From: Streptomycetaceae bacterium
GTDB taxonomy: Bacteria; Actinomycetota; Actinomycetes; Nanopelagicales; Nanopelagicaceae
Reading direction: 5' to 3'
Assembly: GCA_027490815.1 (NCBI GenBank)
Contig: JAIXXJ010000021.1
Span: 62,001 to 126,000 of the forward strand
DNA length: 64,000 nucleotides
Part shown: in pieces, positions 43,258 to 52,130 of the stretch
Position numbering within the stretch: position 1 is the stretch's first letter
How the letters are laid out: each line of letters begins with the position of its first letter
Notes under the pieces: model-generated
Databases searched by the model: none
The model's input: only the letters and a program-made list of their open reading frames with translations
Told to the model about the DNA's origin: nothing
Made by a program: the position numbers and the translations under genes

Positions 43258-44388
43258 GTGGCTTCACCGCAAAATTATTTGGCTGTCATCAAAGTAGTTG
43301 GTATTGGTGGCGGTGGAGTTAATGCAGTCAATCGCATGATTGATGTTGGATTAAAAGGTGTTGAGTTCATTGCAATTAACACCGATGCACAACATTTACT
43401 AATGAGTGATGCTGATGTAAAACTTGATATCGGTCGCAAGACAACTCGCGGACTTGGTGCGGGAATGGATCCCGATAAAGGACGAGAAGCAGCACTTGAT
43501 CATGCAGATGATATTGAAGAGATTCTTCGCGGCGCAGATATGGTTTTTGTAACTGCCGGTGAAGGTGGCGGAACTGGAACTGGCGCAGCACCAGTTGTTG
43601 CAAAAATTGCTCGAGAGATCGGTGCGTTAACCATTGGAGTTGTAACTCGTCCGTTTTCTTTCGAAGCGAAGTTACGTTCAGAGCAGGCAGATGTCGGTAT
43701 CGAAGCATTGCGTGAAGAAGTCGATACCTTAATTGTTATCCCGAATGATCGATTACTTGCAATCTCTGATCGCCAAATAACTTTAGCTGATGCATTCAAG
43801 AGCGCAGATCAAGTTCTACTCTCTGGAGTCCAAGGAATTTCGGAAATCATTACACAACCCGGATTAATCAATCTAGATTTTGCAGACGTTAAAGCTGTCA
43901 TGTCAGGTGCAGGATCGGCATTAATGGGAATTGGATCTGCGCGTGGTGAAAATCGTGCAATTCGTGCAGCAGAACTTGCAATCTCTAGTCCATTGTTAGA
44001 GGCATCAATTGATGGCGCTATGGGTGTATTGCTTTCAGTTTCCGGTGGATCGGATTTAGGTTTGTTTGAAGTCAATGAGGCATGTGAATTAGTTCAATCT
44101 GTAGTTCACCCGAATGCTAAGTTCATCTTTGGTACAACAATCGATGATGCTCTCGGTGATGAAATTCGTATAACTGTTGTTGCAGCAGGTTTTGAAGGTG
44201 GGCAACCAAAGAAGGTGGCAACACCATCATTTGATGCTGCAACGCTGGGTGGAGTGGCTGATCCTATTTCTGCCAATGATCCATTGGCTGTGGCACTTGA
44301 TTTAGATAGCGAGCTACCAAAGCGCCGTGTCACTTTTGAAGAATTGGTAGCTGAGGACGAGATCGACATCCCTGACTTCATGAAGTAA
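43258..44388 (+). CDS. ftsZ: Cell division protein FtsZ
   Basis: Tubulin-like GTPase forming the Z ring. The N-terminal [18 protein letters not shown], the tubulin signature [12 protein letters not shown] at residues 101-112, the T7 loop [13 protein letters not shown] and the C-terminal peptide [10 protein letters not shown] (the part that binds FtsW/SepF-type partners) are intact. At 376 residues it has a short linker. The start is GTG with one of the strongest Shine-Dalgarno sequences in the window (AAAAGGAGG). Confidence 0.97.
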   Translation: MASPQNYLAVIKVVGIGGGGVNAVNRMIDVGLKGVEFIAINTDAQHLLMSDADVKLDIGRKTTRGLGAGMDPDKGREAALDHADDIEEILRGADMVFVTAGEGGGTGTGAAPVVAKIAREIGALTIGVVTRPFSFEAKLRSEQADVGIEALREEVDTLIVIPNDRLLAISDRQITLADAFKSADQVLLSGVQGISEIITQPGLINLDFADVKAVMSGAGSALMGIGSARGENRAIRAAELAISSPLLEASIDGAMGVLLSVSGGSDLGLFEVNEACELVQSVVHPNAKFIFGTTIDDALGDEIRITVVAAGFEGGQPKKVATPSFDAATLGGVADPISANDPLAVALDLDSELPKRRVTFEELVAEDEIDIPDFMK

Positions 44389-44400
44389 GGGAACTCTGCG

Positions 44401-45051
44401 TTGTCTTATTTTTTCACTGATCGAACTGGTGGTTTTAGTTCGGGCAGTTACGAATCTCTTAACTTCGCGGGCCATGTTGGTGATGATCCATTGAAAGTTA
44501 AAGCAAATCGCGCGACGCTACCGAACACCCAATTTATGAATCAAGTACATGGCAACGCCGTTGTAGTTGTGACTGATTACATTCAAACGGAGCCAACGTG
44601 TGATGCTTTAGTAACGGCTAATCCTGATATTTCATTAGCGGTCATGGTGGCAGACTGCATTCCACTGTTGCTTGTTTCAGAGTCAGTTGTCGGCGCTGTC
44701 CATGTTGGACGTGCGGGCTTGGTAAACAGAGTTGCAATTAACTCCATAGAGGCAATGAGGGATTTAGGTGCAAAACATATTCATGCCGTATTGGGACCTT
44801 CAATTTGTGGAAAATGTTATGAAGTGCCGCTTGGATTGCAGGAGGAAGTAACTGCAAATCATCCGGATTCTTACTCCACCACAAGGCATTCCACACCAGC
44901 TTTAGATCTTCAAGCTGGGTTAGTTGCACAATTGTTGGCACAGGATGTGAGCTTTGAAGCTTCAACAGTGTGCACGATGGAGAACACCTCCTATTTTTCT
45001 CATCGCAGAGGATCACCGACCGGTCGATTTGTGGGAGTAGTGAAGATATGA
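44401..45051 (+). CDS. pgeF: Peptidoglycan editing factor PgeF (YfiH, laccase-domain)
   Basis: Purine-nucleoside/peptidoglycan-editing family protein (formerly polyphenol oxidase YfiH). The metal-binding motifs are present: QVHGNAVVVV, MVADCIPLLLV, GAVHVGRAGLV and LGPSICGKCYEV, then a final SHRRGSPTGRFVGVVKI. The start is TTG with AAGGGA upstream, 12 bases after ftsZ. At 216 residues it is slightly short. It overlaps yggS by four bases. Confidence 0.92.
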   Translation: MSYFFTDRTGGFSSGSYESLNFAGHVGDDPLKVKANRATLPNTQFMNQVHGNAVVVVTDYIQTEPTCDALVTANPDISLAVMVADCIPLLLVSESVVGAVHVGRAGLVNRVAINSIEAMRDLGAKHIHAVLGPSICGKCYEVPLGLQEEVTANHPDSYSTTRHSTPALDLQAGLVAQLLAQDVSFEASTVCTMENTSYFSHRRGSPTGRFVGVVKI

Positions 45052-45704
45052 GTAGGAAAGCCGAATTAGAAGAAAATCTGCAAGAAGTCAAGGAAAAGAT
45101 TGCCGCCGTTGCAGATCACGAAGTGGTCTTAGTTGTAGTGACAAAGAGTTTTCCTGCAAGTGATGTGGAGATTTTAAGCCAACTCGGGGTTAGCGATTTC
45201 GGTGAGAATCGCGATTCAGAAGGGGCTGAAAAATCAATGGCGGTTCCAGCCACTTGGCATTTTCAGGGGCAGATACAAAGCAATAAACTCAAATCAATTA
45301 CTGCGTGGGCATCGGTCATTCATTCATTAGATGATCTTCGACATTTTGAGCTAATTGAAAAAATTGCACCGCACCCTCTTTCAATTTTTCTTCAGGTTTC
45401 ACTAGATGGCGCTCATCATCGTGGGGGAGCAAACAGTGAGGACCTCTATGAGTTAGCTAGGACAATTGAAAACTCTTCCAAACATCGGTTGTCTGGGATT
45501 ATGTCTGTGCCTCCGTTGTTAATGGACCCAGTCCTTGCCTATGAACAACTTCAGCAGATTCATACTGACTTTAAGAGGGAGTTTCCTGGGGCGACAGGGC
45601 TATCGGCTGGCATGAGTGGGGACTATGAAATGGCCATTTCCTACGGTGCGACACATGTGCGCGTTGGCTCATCAATACTCGGTTCTCGCTCACCCCAGAG
45701 GTAA
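45048..45704 (+). CDS. yggS: Pyridoxal phosphate homeostasis protein (YggS/YlmE)
   Basis: Single-domain PLP-binding TIM barrel that buffers free pyridoxal phosphate. The PLP lysine is in VVLVVVTKSFPASDV, followed by DFGENRDSEG, WHFQGQIQSNKLKSI and the phosphate-binding LSAGMSGDYEMAISYGATHVRVGSSILG. The ORF-track start at 44970 lies inside pgeF; the ATG at 45048, overlapping the pgeF stop as ATGA, gives 218 residues and is preferred. Its place between ftsZ and sepF is conserved in Gram-positives. Confidence 0.95.
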   Translation: MSRKAELEENLQEVKEKIAAVADHEVVLVVVTKSFPASDVEILSQLGVSDFGENRDSEGAEKSMAVPATWHFQGQIQSNKLKSITAWASVIHSLDDLRHFELIEKIAPHPLSIFLQVSLDGAHHRGGANSEDLYELARTIENSSKHRLSGIMSVPPLLMDPVLAYEQLQQIHTDFKREFPGATGLSAGMSGDYEMAISYGATHVRVGSSILGSRSPQR

Positions 45705-45713
45705 CCTTTTCTT

Positions 45714-46190
45714 ATGTCTAATGCAATCCGCCGTGTCGCCAACTACTTAGGTCTAATGGATGAGCCGGAATTTGATACTGCCCAACCACAAGCACCAGCA
45801 AAATCAAGTGATGTGCGTATTAAGAGCCGAGAGCTTCGCCCCGTACCCACTGCGCCTACTGTACGTAGGGGAGAAGTTGTTGAAACAGCTCCGCAGTTAG
45901 ATCTTCCAACTTTAGATCGCATCATTACTTTGCATCCTCGCTACTACAACGAGGCGCGAACAATTGGCGAGCACTATCGCGAAGGCAATCCTGTCATCAT
46001 CAATTTAACGGAGATGGATGAATCAGAGCACAAGCGACTTGTAGATTTTGCAAGTGGCCTGGCATTTGGATTGCATGGAACAATTGAGCGAGTTACAAAG
46101 AAGGTATTTCTTCTTTCGCCAGCTAATGTTTCAGTAAGCAGTGAAGACAAGTCAGCTGCAGCACAAGCAAGTTTTTTTAACCAGAGCTAA
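45714..46190 (+). CDS. sepF: Cell division protein SepF
   Basis: Membrane-associated FtsZ anchor. The N-terminal amphipathic stretch is MSNAIRRVANYLGLMDE, a variable linker follows to about residue 65, and the DUF552 domain carries YYNEARTIGEHYREGNPVIINLTEMDESEHKRLVDFASG and IERVTKKVFLLSPANV. At 158 residues it is typical. In actinobacteria without FtsA, SepF is the main membrane tether for FtsZ; no ftsA is seen here. Confidence 0.95.
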   Translation: MSNAIRRVANYLGLMDEPEFDTAQPQAPAKSSDVRIKSRELRPVPTAPTVRRGEVVETAPQLDLPTLDRIITLHPRYYNEARTIGEHYREGNPVIINLTEMDESEHKRLVDFASGLAFGLHGTIERVTKKVFLLSPANVSVSSEDKSAAAQASFFNQS

Positions 46191-46192
46191 TC

Positions 46193-46477
46193 ATGTTGAG
46201 CCTGGGCTCACTGCTAGCCAATATCTTGCAGTTGTTTCTCTTGGCTTTGCTGGGGCGACTGATCTTTGATTATGTGCAAATGTTCTCCAAAACTTGGCGG
46301 CCACGTGGACCTATTCTCTATTTGGTCGAGGCCATTTATACGATCACTGACAGGCCTATGAAGTTCGTTGCAAGATTCGTCCCACCACTTCGCCTAGGCG
46401 CCATTAGTTTAGACATGAGTTTTATCGTTCTTTTTTTCGGCACACAGCTATTGATCGGCTTCGTTAGTCGCCTCTAG
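46193..46477 (+). CDS. YggT family membrane protein
   Basis: A 94-residue protein with two YggT-type membrane segments and the conserved YTITDRPMKFVARFVPPLRLGAISLDMSFIV block. Members affect osmotic tolerance or divisome placement, but their biochemical role is unclear. It is the last gene of the mraZ-to-yggT run; ileS on the other strand ends one base later. The divIVA gene that usually follows in actinobacteria is absent from this slot. Confidence 0.92.
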   Translation: MLSLGSLLANILQLFLLALLGRLIFDYVQMFSKTWRPRGPILYLVEAIYTITDRPMKFVARFVPPLRLGAISLDMSFIVLFFGTQLLIGFVSRL

Positions 46478-46478
46478 C

Positions 46479-49400
46479 TCAGACTGATTTAGCTAAAACA
46501 ACTTCTAATCCGTTTTCACTATCGCCCATTGCAATTGACTTATCATGGAGCATTGACACCGCCAGAACCTCATTTTCAATTCGCGGTTGATCACTCTCAA
46601 TCGCAGCAATGATTTCGGGATTACCGTTCCAGGCAATATTGATTCGATCTGAAATATCAAAGCCCTCACTTTTGCGTCGCTCTTGAATAAATCGGATCAC
46701 CTCACGTACATTTCCAGCCAGAACTAAAGAAGGTGTGAGTTGTAGATCAAGGGCAACGCTCTCACCATCGTGTGAAGAAACACTCCAGCCAGATTTTGGA
46801 ACCTCAGTAATCACCAGATCTTCTAACCCAATTGTCCATTCGGCAATGGATGTTGATCCTTCATTACGTAGTTGCTTAACAAGTTTTGTTGGATCCACAC
46901 CCGCAATTGCCTTAGCAATCTCTTGAACAGCCCCGCCAAATTTTGCTCCAAGGCTCTTGAAATTTGCCTTAACGCTTACATCCACTAGATCTCCATCGGC
47001 ATTTGCAATGTCTTCTAGTTCCAAAACGTTTAATTCATCAGCGATTTGTTCACGCATCTGTTCTGGCAATTCAGACCATCCCTTTGCAGCGATCAGTGCT
47101 CGGCCCAGGGGCTGTCGAATCTTGATTCCTGATTCGGCTCTTGTTGCTCTACCAAGTTCAACAATGCGTCGAGTTAGCTCTACTTGGTTACCTAGTTCGC
47201 CGTTAATCTGATCGCTCTTAGAGATTGGAAAGTCTGAGAGATGAACAGAAAGAGGAGCTGTTGGATCAGTTGGTATGACAAGTTCTTGCCATACATGCTC
47301 TGTAATAAATGGCACTAGGGGTGCAAGCAGTTGTGTCAGAGTTACTAGGCACTCATGCAAGGTTGCTAAGGCAGCGACATCACCATCCCAAAAACGTCGA
47401 CGTGAGCGACGGACGTACCAATTTGATAAGTCATCGATGAATTTTGCTAACTCGCGTCCAGCAACCTGTGAATCAAAACCTTCTAGCGCGCTATCGACGT
47501 TTGCAATCAAGAGGTTAAGTTCGGAAATAATCCACTTGTCCATCAATGGTCTATCTGCAAGTGATGGCGTTTGTGAAAGTTCAAAATTAGAAGCTTTTGC
47601 ATACAAGGCATGGAATGAAACAGTGTTCCAATATGTCAATAAAGTCTTACGAACGACTTCATTCAAATTCTCATGTCCTACTCGCCTTGCAGACCAAGGC
47701 GAACCAGCGGCAAGCATGTACCAGCGAACAGCATCTGCGCCATGTTGATCCATCAGCGCCATTGGCTCAAGAACATTGCCTAAGTGTTTACTCATTTTGC
47801 GCCCATCTTTATCCAAGATATGACCAAGGCACAAAACGGTTTTATATGATGATTGATCAAATACTAAAGTTCCAATTGTCATGAGGGTGTAAAACCATCC
47901 GCGAGTTTGATCTATAGCTTCACAGATAAAGTCAGCAGGGTAAGAGGCTTTAAATTTTTCAACTGAACCTTCTTTGTGCGGATAACCCCATTGTGCAAAT
48001 GGCATTGCACCTGAGTCATACCAACAGTCGATTACCTCTGGGACGCGAATCATTGTCGAATCACACTCACTGCAATCAAATGTAATGTCATCAACAAAAG
48101 GTCTATGGGGATCTAGGTTAGACAGTTCCTTACCGGCCAGCTGACCTAATTCTTTAAGGGAGTCAACGCAGATTTCGTGTTTATTCTCGCAACGCCAAAT
48201 TGGCAAAGGCGTACCCCAGTATCGATTTCGGGAGAGAGCCCAATCGATATTGTTGTTTAACCAATCACCATATCGGCCCTCTTTAATTGTTTGAGGATGC
48301 CAATTAGTCGAAGCATTCTCTCGAAGTAATGCGTCCTTAATCGACGTGGTTCGAATGTACCAAGAGGGTTGTGCGTAATACATCAAAGCAGTGTGGCAGC
48401 GCCAACAGTGCGGGTATGAGTGTTCGTATTGCTGGTGCTTATACAAGGCCCCACTTGCTTTGAGCTCTTTTACTAATGCCTTATCTGCATCTTTAAAAAA
48501 TACTCCGCCTACTACGGGAACCTCCTTTAGAAATGTTCCATCTGGTGCAATTGGATTAACTACGGGTAATCCATAACTACGACAGACTGCTAGATCGTCT
48601 GCGCCAAAGGCTGGAGATTGATGGACAAGTCCTGTGCCGTCTTCAGTAGTCACATAAGTTGCTAGGACCACATAATGGGCATCTGGAATCTCAACATAAT
48701 CAAAGGGTCTTTGGTAGGTAATTTTTTCCAAATCTTTACCCAGAATCGTTTGCAGAATCTTTTTTTCACCCTTGACTGATTCTATGAGGGCTTTAGCAAC
48801 AACGAGTACTTCATCTTCTTGCTCTTCAACGCTTACCTTTAAAACTACGTACTCAACTTCAGGATGCACTGCGATTGCAGTATTTGAAACAAGAGTCCAG
48901 GGAGTTGTTGTCCAGACAAGAAGACTTGCTTTTAGTTTTTGCAATTCACCTGAAGTGACAGGGAAGCGGACAAAAACCGATGGGTCGGTAACTGTTTCAT
49001 ACCCTTGAGCTAATTCGTGATCTGAAAGACCTGTTCCACATCGTGGGCAATATGGAGCTACTCGATGGTCTTGAACTAGTAAACCTTTTTTCCAAATTTC
49101 TTTGAGTGACCACCAAACTGATTCAACATACTCAGGCGACATGGTCCAATATGCCTGATCAAAATCAACCCAGAAACCCATGCGATCTGTCATCTCAGTA
49201 AATGCGCTCACATGGCGCTGAACTGATTCACGGCATTTGTCATTAAATTGTGAAATTCCATATTTTTCAATATCGCCTTTACCCGAGAATCCGAGTTCTT
49301 TTTCTACGGCAATCTCAACTGGGAGTCCATGACAGTCCCAACCGGCTTTTCTTTCTACATATTTTCCTTTCATCGTATGAAAACGAGGGAAAACATCTTT

Positions 49401-49595
49401 GAAAACGCGGGCCTCTATATGGTGAGTTCCGGGCATTCCATTTGCTGTTGGTGGGCCCTCATAAAACGTCCACGTCGGACCATTTTCACGGGAGTTAACA
49501 GTTTTCTCAAAGACGGAGTTGTCGCGCCAGAACTTTAAAATCTGGTGTTCCACTTCAGGCAGATCAACCGATGCAGATATTTGTCGAAACGACAT
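46479..49595 (-). CDS. ileS: Isoleucyl-tRNA synthetase
   Basis: Class I synthetase that charges tRNA-Ile. The HIGH-like motif is seen as MPGTHHIEARV near residue 52-62 and the KMSKS motif as DGRKMSKHLGN; the editing-domain and zinc-binding type cysteines (CPRCGTGLSD, CWRCHTA) are present, as in the eukaryote-like IleS form common in actinobacteria. The track start at 49742 lies within the T-box leader; the ATG at 49595, encoding MSFRQISASVDLPEVE, gives 1038 residues. It is inverted relative to its neighbours and controlled by a T-box. Confidence 0.95.
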   Translation of the reverse strand: MSFRQISASVDLPEVEHQILKFWRDNSVFEKTVNSRENGPTWTFYEGPPTANGMPGTHHIEARVFKDVFPRFHTMKGKYVERKAGWDCHGLPVEIAVEKELGFSGKGDIEKYGISQFNDKCRESVQRHVSAFTEMTDRMGFWVDFDQAYWTMSPEYVESVWWSLKEIWKKGLLVQDHRVAPYCPRCGTGLSDHELAQGYETVTDPSVFVRFPVTSGELQKLKASLLVWTTTPWTLVSNTAIAVHPEVEYVVLKVSVEEQEDEVLVVAKALIESVKGEKKILQTILGKDLEKITYQRPFDYVEIPDAHYVVLATYVTTEDGTGLVHQSPAFGADDLAVCRSYGLPVVNPIAPDGTFLKEVPVVGGVFFKDADKALVKELKASGALYKHQQYEHSYPHCWRCHTALMYYAQPSWYIRTTSIKDALLRENASTNWHPQTIKEGRYGDWLNNNIDWALSRNRYWGTPLPIWRCENKHEICVDSLKELGQLAGKELSNLDPHRPFVDDITFDCSECDSTMIRVPEVIDCWYDSGAMPFAQWGYPHKEGSVEKFKASYPADFICEAIDQTRGWFYTLMTIGTLVFDQSSYKTVLCLGHILDKDGRKMSKHLGNVLEPMALMDQHGADAVRWYMLAAGSPWSARRVGHENLNEVVRKTLLTYWNTVSFHALYAKASNFELSQTPSLADRPLMDKWIISELNLLIANVDSALEGFDSQVAGRELAKFIDDLSNWYVRRSRRRFWDGDVAALATLHECLVTLTQLLAPLVPFITEHVWQELVIPTDPTAPLSVHLSDFPISKSDQINGELGNQVELTRRIVELGRATRAESGIKIRQPLGRALIAAKGWSELPEQMREQIADELNVLELEDIANADGDLVDVSVKANFKSLGAKFGGAVQEIAKAIAGVDPTKLVKQLRNEGSTSIAEWTIGLEDLVITEVPKSGWSVSSHDGESVALDLQLTPSLVLAGNVREVIRFIQERRKSEGFDISDRINIAWNGNPEIIAAIESDQPRIENEVLAVSMLHDKSIAMGDSENGLEVVLAKSV

Positions 49596-49596
49596 T

Positions 49597-49812
49597 AAAA
49601 AACCCCCAGAGAAAATAATCTGGAGGGACGAAATCTGCAAATGCAGTTTTCGCGGTACCACCCACCTTGCGTCTACACCTTGATGCATCCGCCGCTTTTG
49701 ATCCCACTTGCTAGTTCTAGGTGGACCTTTATCGAGGACCACTTCTTCCAGCAGGCTCGTGAGGTGATAGCCCCGTCATTGCCAGTTATGTGAGGAGATC
49801 AGTCTAGATGAT
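49597..49812 (-). promoter_or_regulatory. T-box riboswitch of ileS
   Basis: On the minus strand the leader holds the T-box sequence AAGGTGGGTGGTACCGCG (49668 to 49651), whose UGGU bulge matches an ACCA tRNA end. Upstream, a short hairpin GGCT-AGCC (49772 to 49754) carries AUC (49768 to 49766), the isoleucine codon, as candidate specifier. Downstream, CCCTCCAGA pairs with CTGGGGG and is followed by six T (49627 to 49597), a terminator that ends one base before the ATG. The GGGGG of this stem is also the only Shine-Dalgarno candidate. Confidence 0.92.
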
Positions 49813-49819
49813 GGCCAGA

Positions 49820-49849
49820 AGATAAATTGCAACGTGGCGAAATTGGCAA
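49820..49849 (-). promoter_or_regulatory. ileS promoter candidate
   Basis: TTGCCA (49849 to 49844) and TTATCT (49825 to 49820) with an 18-base spacer, which would start the transcript near 49813 at the 5' edge of the T-box. Confidence 0.5.
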
Positions 49850-49872
49850 CACAGGGGTTATCGGCATAGGGT
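49843..49872 (+). promoter_or_regulatory. Leaderless promoter of the DksA-like gene
   Basis: TTGGCA (49843-49848), an 18-base spacer and TAGGGT (49867-49872), which ends seven bases before the ATG at 49880; no Shine-Dalgarno sequence. Its -35 overlaps the divergent ileS -35 on the opposite strand. Confidence 0.6.
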
Positions 49873-49879
49873 TCGCGAC

Positions 49880-50686
49880 ATGCCTAAGAAGCCTGTTAAG
49901 AAAGCGGTCGCAAAGAAGGCGGTAGCAAAAAAAGCCGCACCGGCCAAAAAAGCTGTAAAGAAGGCTGTTAAAAAGGCGACTAACAATAAGAAGCCGATCA
50001 AAAAAGCTGCACCAGTAAAGAAAGCTGCTAAAAAAGCACCAGCCAAGAAAGCCGCACCAGCCAAGAAGACGGCTATAAAGAGCATTCCCATAAAGAAGGC
50101 TTCCGGTAAAGGCTTTCCATCAAAAACAACTTTAACCGTTGATGAAAAGTCACAAACGGTTTCAGTTTCAACTGTAACTGCAACTGTTATTGCACCAGTT
50201 GTCGAAGAGCGACGGTTGGTTATGCCGCCGCCACCACGACCTGCCAAAACCGGCAAAAAGATTGCACCCCTTAAACCAATAAAGAGTGCACCAGTGCCTG
50301 TTGTTGCAACGGAGGCAGAAACACCATGGACGGCCGCTGAACTCAAGGCTGTAAGAGCAGAGATTTCTAAAGAGCTCGATCGTTTGCGCAATGAACTTGC
50401 AGTTGTTGAATTGGAAATGGACGAGCTCATTCAAGAATCCGGTGAGGGAGCAGGCGATGACCAAGCCGATGCTGGAACAAAAACATTCGAACGCGAACAT
50501 GAGATGTCCTTGGTAATCAATGCTCGTGACATGGTTTTACAAACCGAACGGGCTTTAGAAAGAATAGATTCCAAGAACTATGGAAATTGCGAAGAGTGCG
50601 GATCACCCATAGGAAAGGCCCGCCTTCAAGTATTTCCACGTGCGACGTTGTGCATGCTGTGTAAGCAGAAGGAAGAGCGGCGCTAA
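49880..50686 (+). CDS. TraR/DksA-type zinc-finger protein with histone H1-like Lys/Ala tail
   Basis: A 268-residue protein of two parts. Residues 1-~78 are almost wholly Lys, Ala and Pro in KKA/PAKKA-like repeats resembling bacterial H1-like DNA-binding tails. After a proline-rich linker, residues ~152-268 form a DksA/TraR-type unit: a long helical hairpin (LKAVRAEISKELDRLRNELAV) and a C4 zinc finger with NCEECGSPIG and LCMLCK. DksA-like proteins bind RNA polymerase in the secondary channel; the basic tail could bind DNA or RNA. It precedes lspA by two bases. The combination, not each part, is unusual. Confidence 0.88.
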   Translation: MPKKPVKKAVAKKAVAKKAAPAKKAVKKAVKKATNNKKPIKKAAPVKKAAKKAPAKKAAPAKKTAIKSIPIKKASGKGFPSKTTLTVDEKSQTVSVSTVTATVIAPVVEERRLVMPPPPRPAKTGKKIAPLKPIKSAPVPVVATEAETPWTAAELKAVRAEISKELDRLRNELAVVELEMDELIQESGEGAGDDQADAGTKTFEREHEMSLVINARDMVLQTERALERIDSKNYGNCEECGSPIGKARLQVFPRATLCMLCKQKEERR

Positions 50687-50688
50687 CA

Positions 50689-51174
50689 GTGCAATATTGG
50701 CGAACACTTTATGGTGTTGCCTGGTTTGTTTGGGTTCTAGATCTAGCAACCAAGTTATGGGCCGTAAGCACGCTTTCAGATCGCTCCAACATCAAAGTTC
50801 TTGGAGATTTTTTTCAACTCACGCTAGTGCGAAACCCTGGAGCCGCATTTTCAATAGCCGAGGGCGCGACAATCTTTTTAACTCTCTTCGGCTTTTTCGT
50901 ATTGGCGATAATTTTCTATTACTCAGTCAAAATTACCTCTAAGGGTTGGTCAGTAGTACTTGGTTTAGCAATGGGTGGAATATTGGGCAACCTGGTTGAT
51001 CGGATTTTTCGCGAGCCAGGAGTTCTAAGAGGTCATGTTATCGATTGGCTTCAGGTGCCTAATTTCCCTGTATTTAATATTGCTGATTCTGCAATAGTAA
51101 TCGCAGCCGGAATCTCAATGCTGCTGTCGTTGCGAAATATTCCTCCAATAATAAGAGTAAAGTCAGATTCATGA
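50689..51174 (+). CDS. lspA: Lipoprotein signal peptidase (signal peptidase II)
   Basis: Membrane aspartyl protease that cleaves prolipoproteins after lipidation. Four membrane segments are visible in 161 residues, with VLDLATKLW near the start, VRNPGAAFSIAEG, and the catalytic aspartates in GGILGNLVDRIF and FPVFNIADSAIVIA. The GTG start follows the DksA-like gene by two bases and the 3' end overlaps rluD by four. Confidence 0.95.
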   Translation: MQYWRTLYGVAWFVWVLDLATKLWAVSTLSDRSNIKVLGDFFQLTLVRNPGAAFSIAEGATIFLTLFGFFVLAIIFYYSVKITSKGWSVVLGLAMGGILGNLVDRIFREPGVLRGHVIDWLQVPNFPVFNIADSAIVIAAGISMLLSLRNIPPIIRVKSDS

Positions 51175-52112
51175 GTCAAAGAGAGCTGCGAACACTGTCA
51201 GTACCGGAAGGTGTAGCAGGTGAGCGAATTGATAGTGCTTTAACTCGAGTGCTTGGTCTTTCCCGAACTTCGGTAGTTAAACTTCTAGAAGATGGCGACA
51301 TCACAACAAATGGCAAAGTTATGCCAAAGTCTGAACGTGTAATTGCTGGTCAAGTCATTGAAGTTTTAATGCCCGCTCCAATAAACAGCGAACCAATTCC
51401 TTTAACTCCAATTGAAGGTTTAAGCATTGTCTACGATGATGACGACATAGTTGTCATCGATAAGCCTGTCGGTTGTGCTGCTCACCCAAGTCCTGGCTGG
51501 ACAGGTCCAACCGTAGTGGGGGCATTGATGGCAGCTGGATATTCAGTTTCAACGTCTGGTCCTTCAGAAAGACAGGGAATTGTTCATCGATTAGATGTTG
51601 GTACAAGTGGTCTGATGATCGTTGCAAAAAGCGATCAGGCTTTTCACGCCTTGAAAGATGCATTTAGAAAAAGAACTGTCTCAAAAATTTATCACGCACT
51701 TGTGCAAGGACATATGGATCCCTCCACTGGAACTATCGATGCACCTATTGATCGTCATCCAAAAGAGGATCATCGATTTGCAGTGGTTGCAACAGGTAAA
51801 GAGTCGATCACTCACTATGAAGTAATGGAGTTCTATCGCGCGGTATCAATGGTCAAGATTGAATTAGAGACCGGGCGCACTCACCAAATTAGAGTTCATT
51901 TCTCGGCGCTGCACCATCCCTTAGTCGGGGACACAACCTATGGAGCCGATCCGGTTTTGGGAAAGAGCCTTGGGATGTCTAGGCCTTGGCTGCATGCAGC
52001 CGAGCTTTCTTTTGCCCACCCCGTGTCTCATTCCAAACTCAACTTCACCGCCCCATATCCTGCCGATCTCACACGCTCACTGGCGTTGCTTTCCGACGCA
52101 GTTCTGCCTTAG
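51171..52112 (+). CDS. rluD: RluA-family 23S rRNA pseudouridine synthase
   Basis: Converts uridines to pseudouridine, probably in 23S rRNA. The N-terminal S4 domain (ERIDSALTRVLGLSRTSVVKLL) is followed by the catalytic domain with the active-site motif IVHRLDVGTSGLMIVAK (Asp142) and ELETGRTHQIRVHFSALHHPLVGD. At 313 residues it is the usual S4-RluD form seen beside lspA in actinobacteria. The exact target positions cannot be told from sequence. Confidence 0.92.
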   Translation: MSQRELRTLSVPEGVAGERIDSALTRVLGLSRTSVVKLLEDGDITTNGKVMPKSERVIAGQVIEVLMPAPINSEPIPLTPIEGLSIVYDDDDIVVIDKPVGCAAHPSPGWTGPTVVGALMAAGYSVSTSGPSERQGIVHRLDVGTSGLMIVAKSDQAFHALKDAFRKRTVSKIYHALVQGHMDPSTGTIDAPIDRHPKEDHRFAVVATGKESITHYEVMEFYRAVSMVKIELETGRTHQIRVHFSALHHPLVGDTTYGADPVLGKSLGMSRPWLHAAELSFAHPVSHSKLNFTAPYPADLTRSLALLSDAVLP

Positions 52113-52130
52113 CCACTAATCTCGCCAATC

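Noticed and set aside
49708-49733. Inverted GTGG/CCAC bases in the ileS leader as an independent operator
   Set aside because: They lie inside the T-box leader and are better explained as part of its RNA structure.
49596-49742. N-terminal extension of IleS in the ORF track
   Set aside because: The extension translates the T-box leader (T-box sequence and terminator); the ATG at 49595 gives a standard IleS N-terminus.
49880-50120. Lys/Ala codon repeats as a possible minisatellite or repeat array
   Set aside because: The periodicity is imperfect and follows from the protein's KKA/PAKKA composition, with varied codons.
49858-50430. 190-codon minus-strand ORF rich in Ala, Phe, Leu and Thr
   Set aside because: It is the antisense shadow of the Lys/Ala/Pro repeat region of the DksA-like gene; its composition is the mirror of AAG/GCA repeats and it has no start signals.
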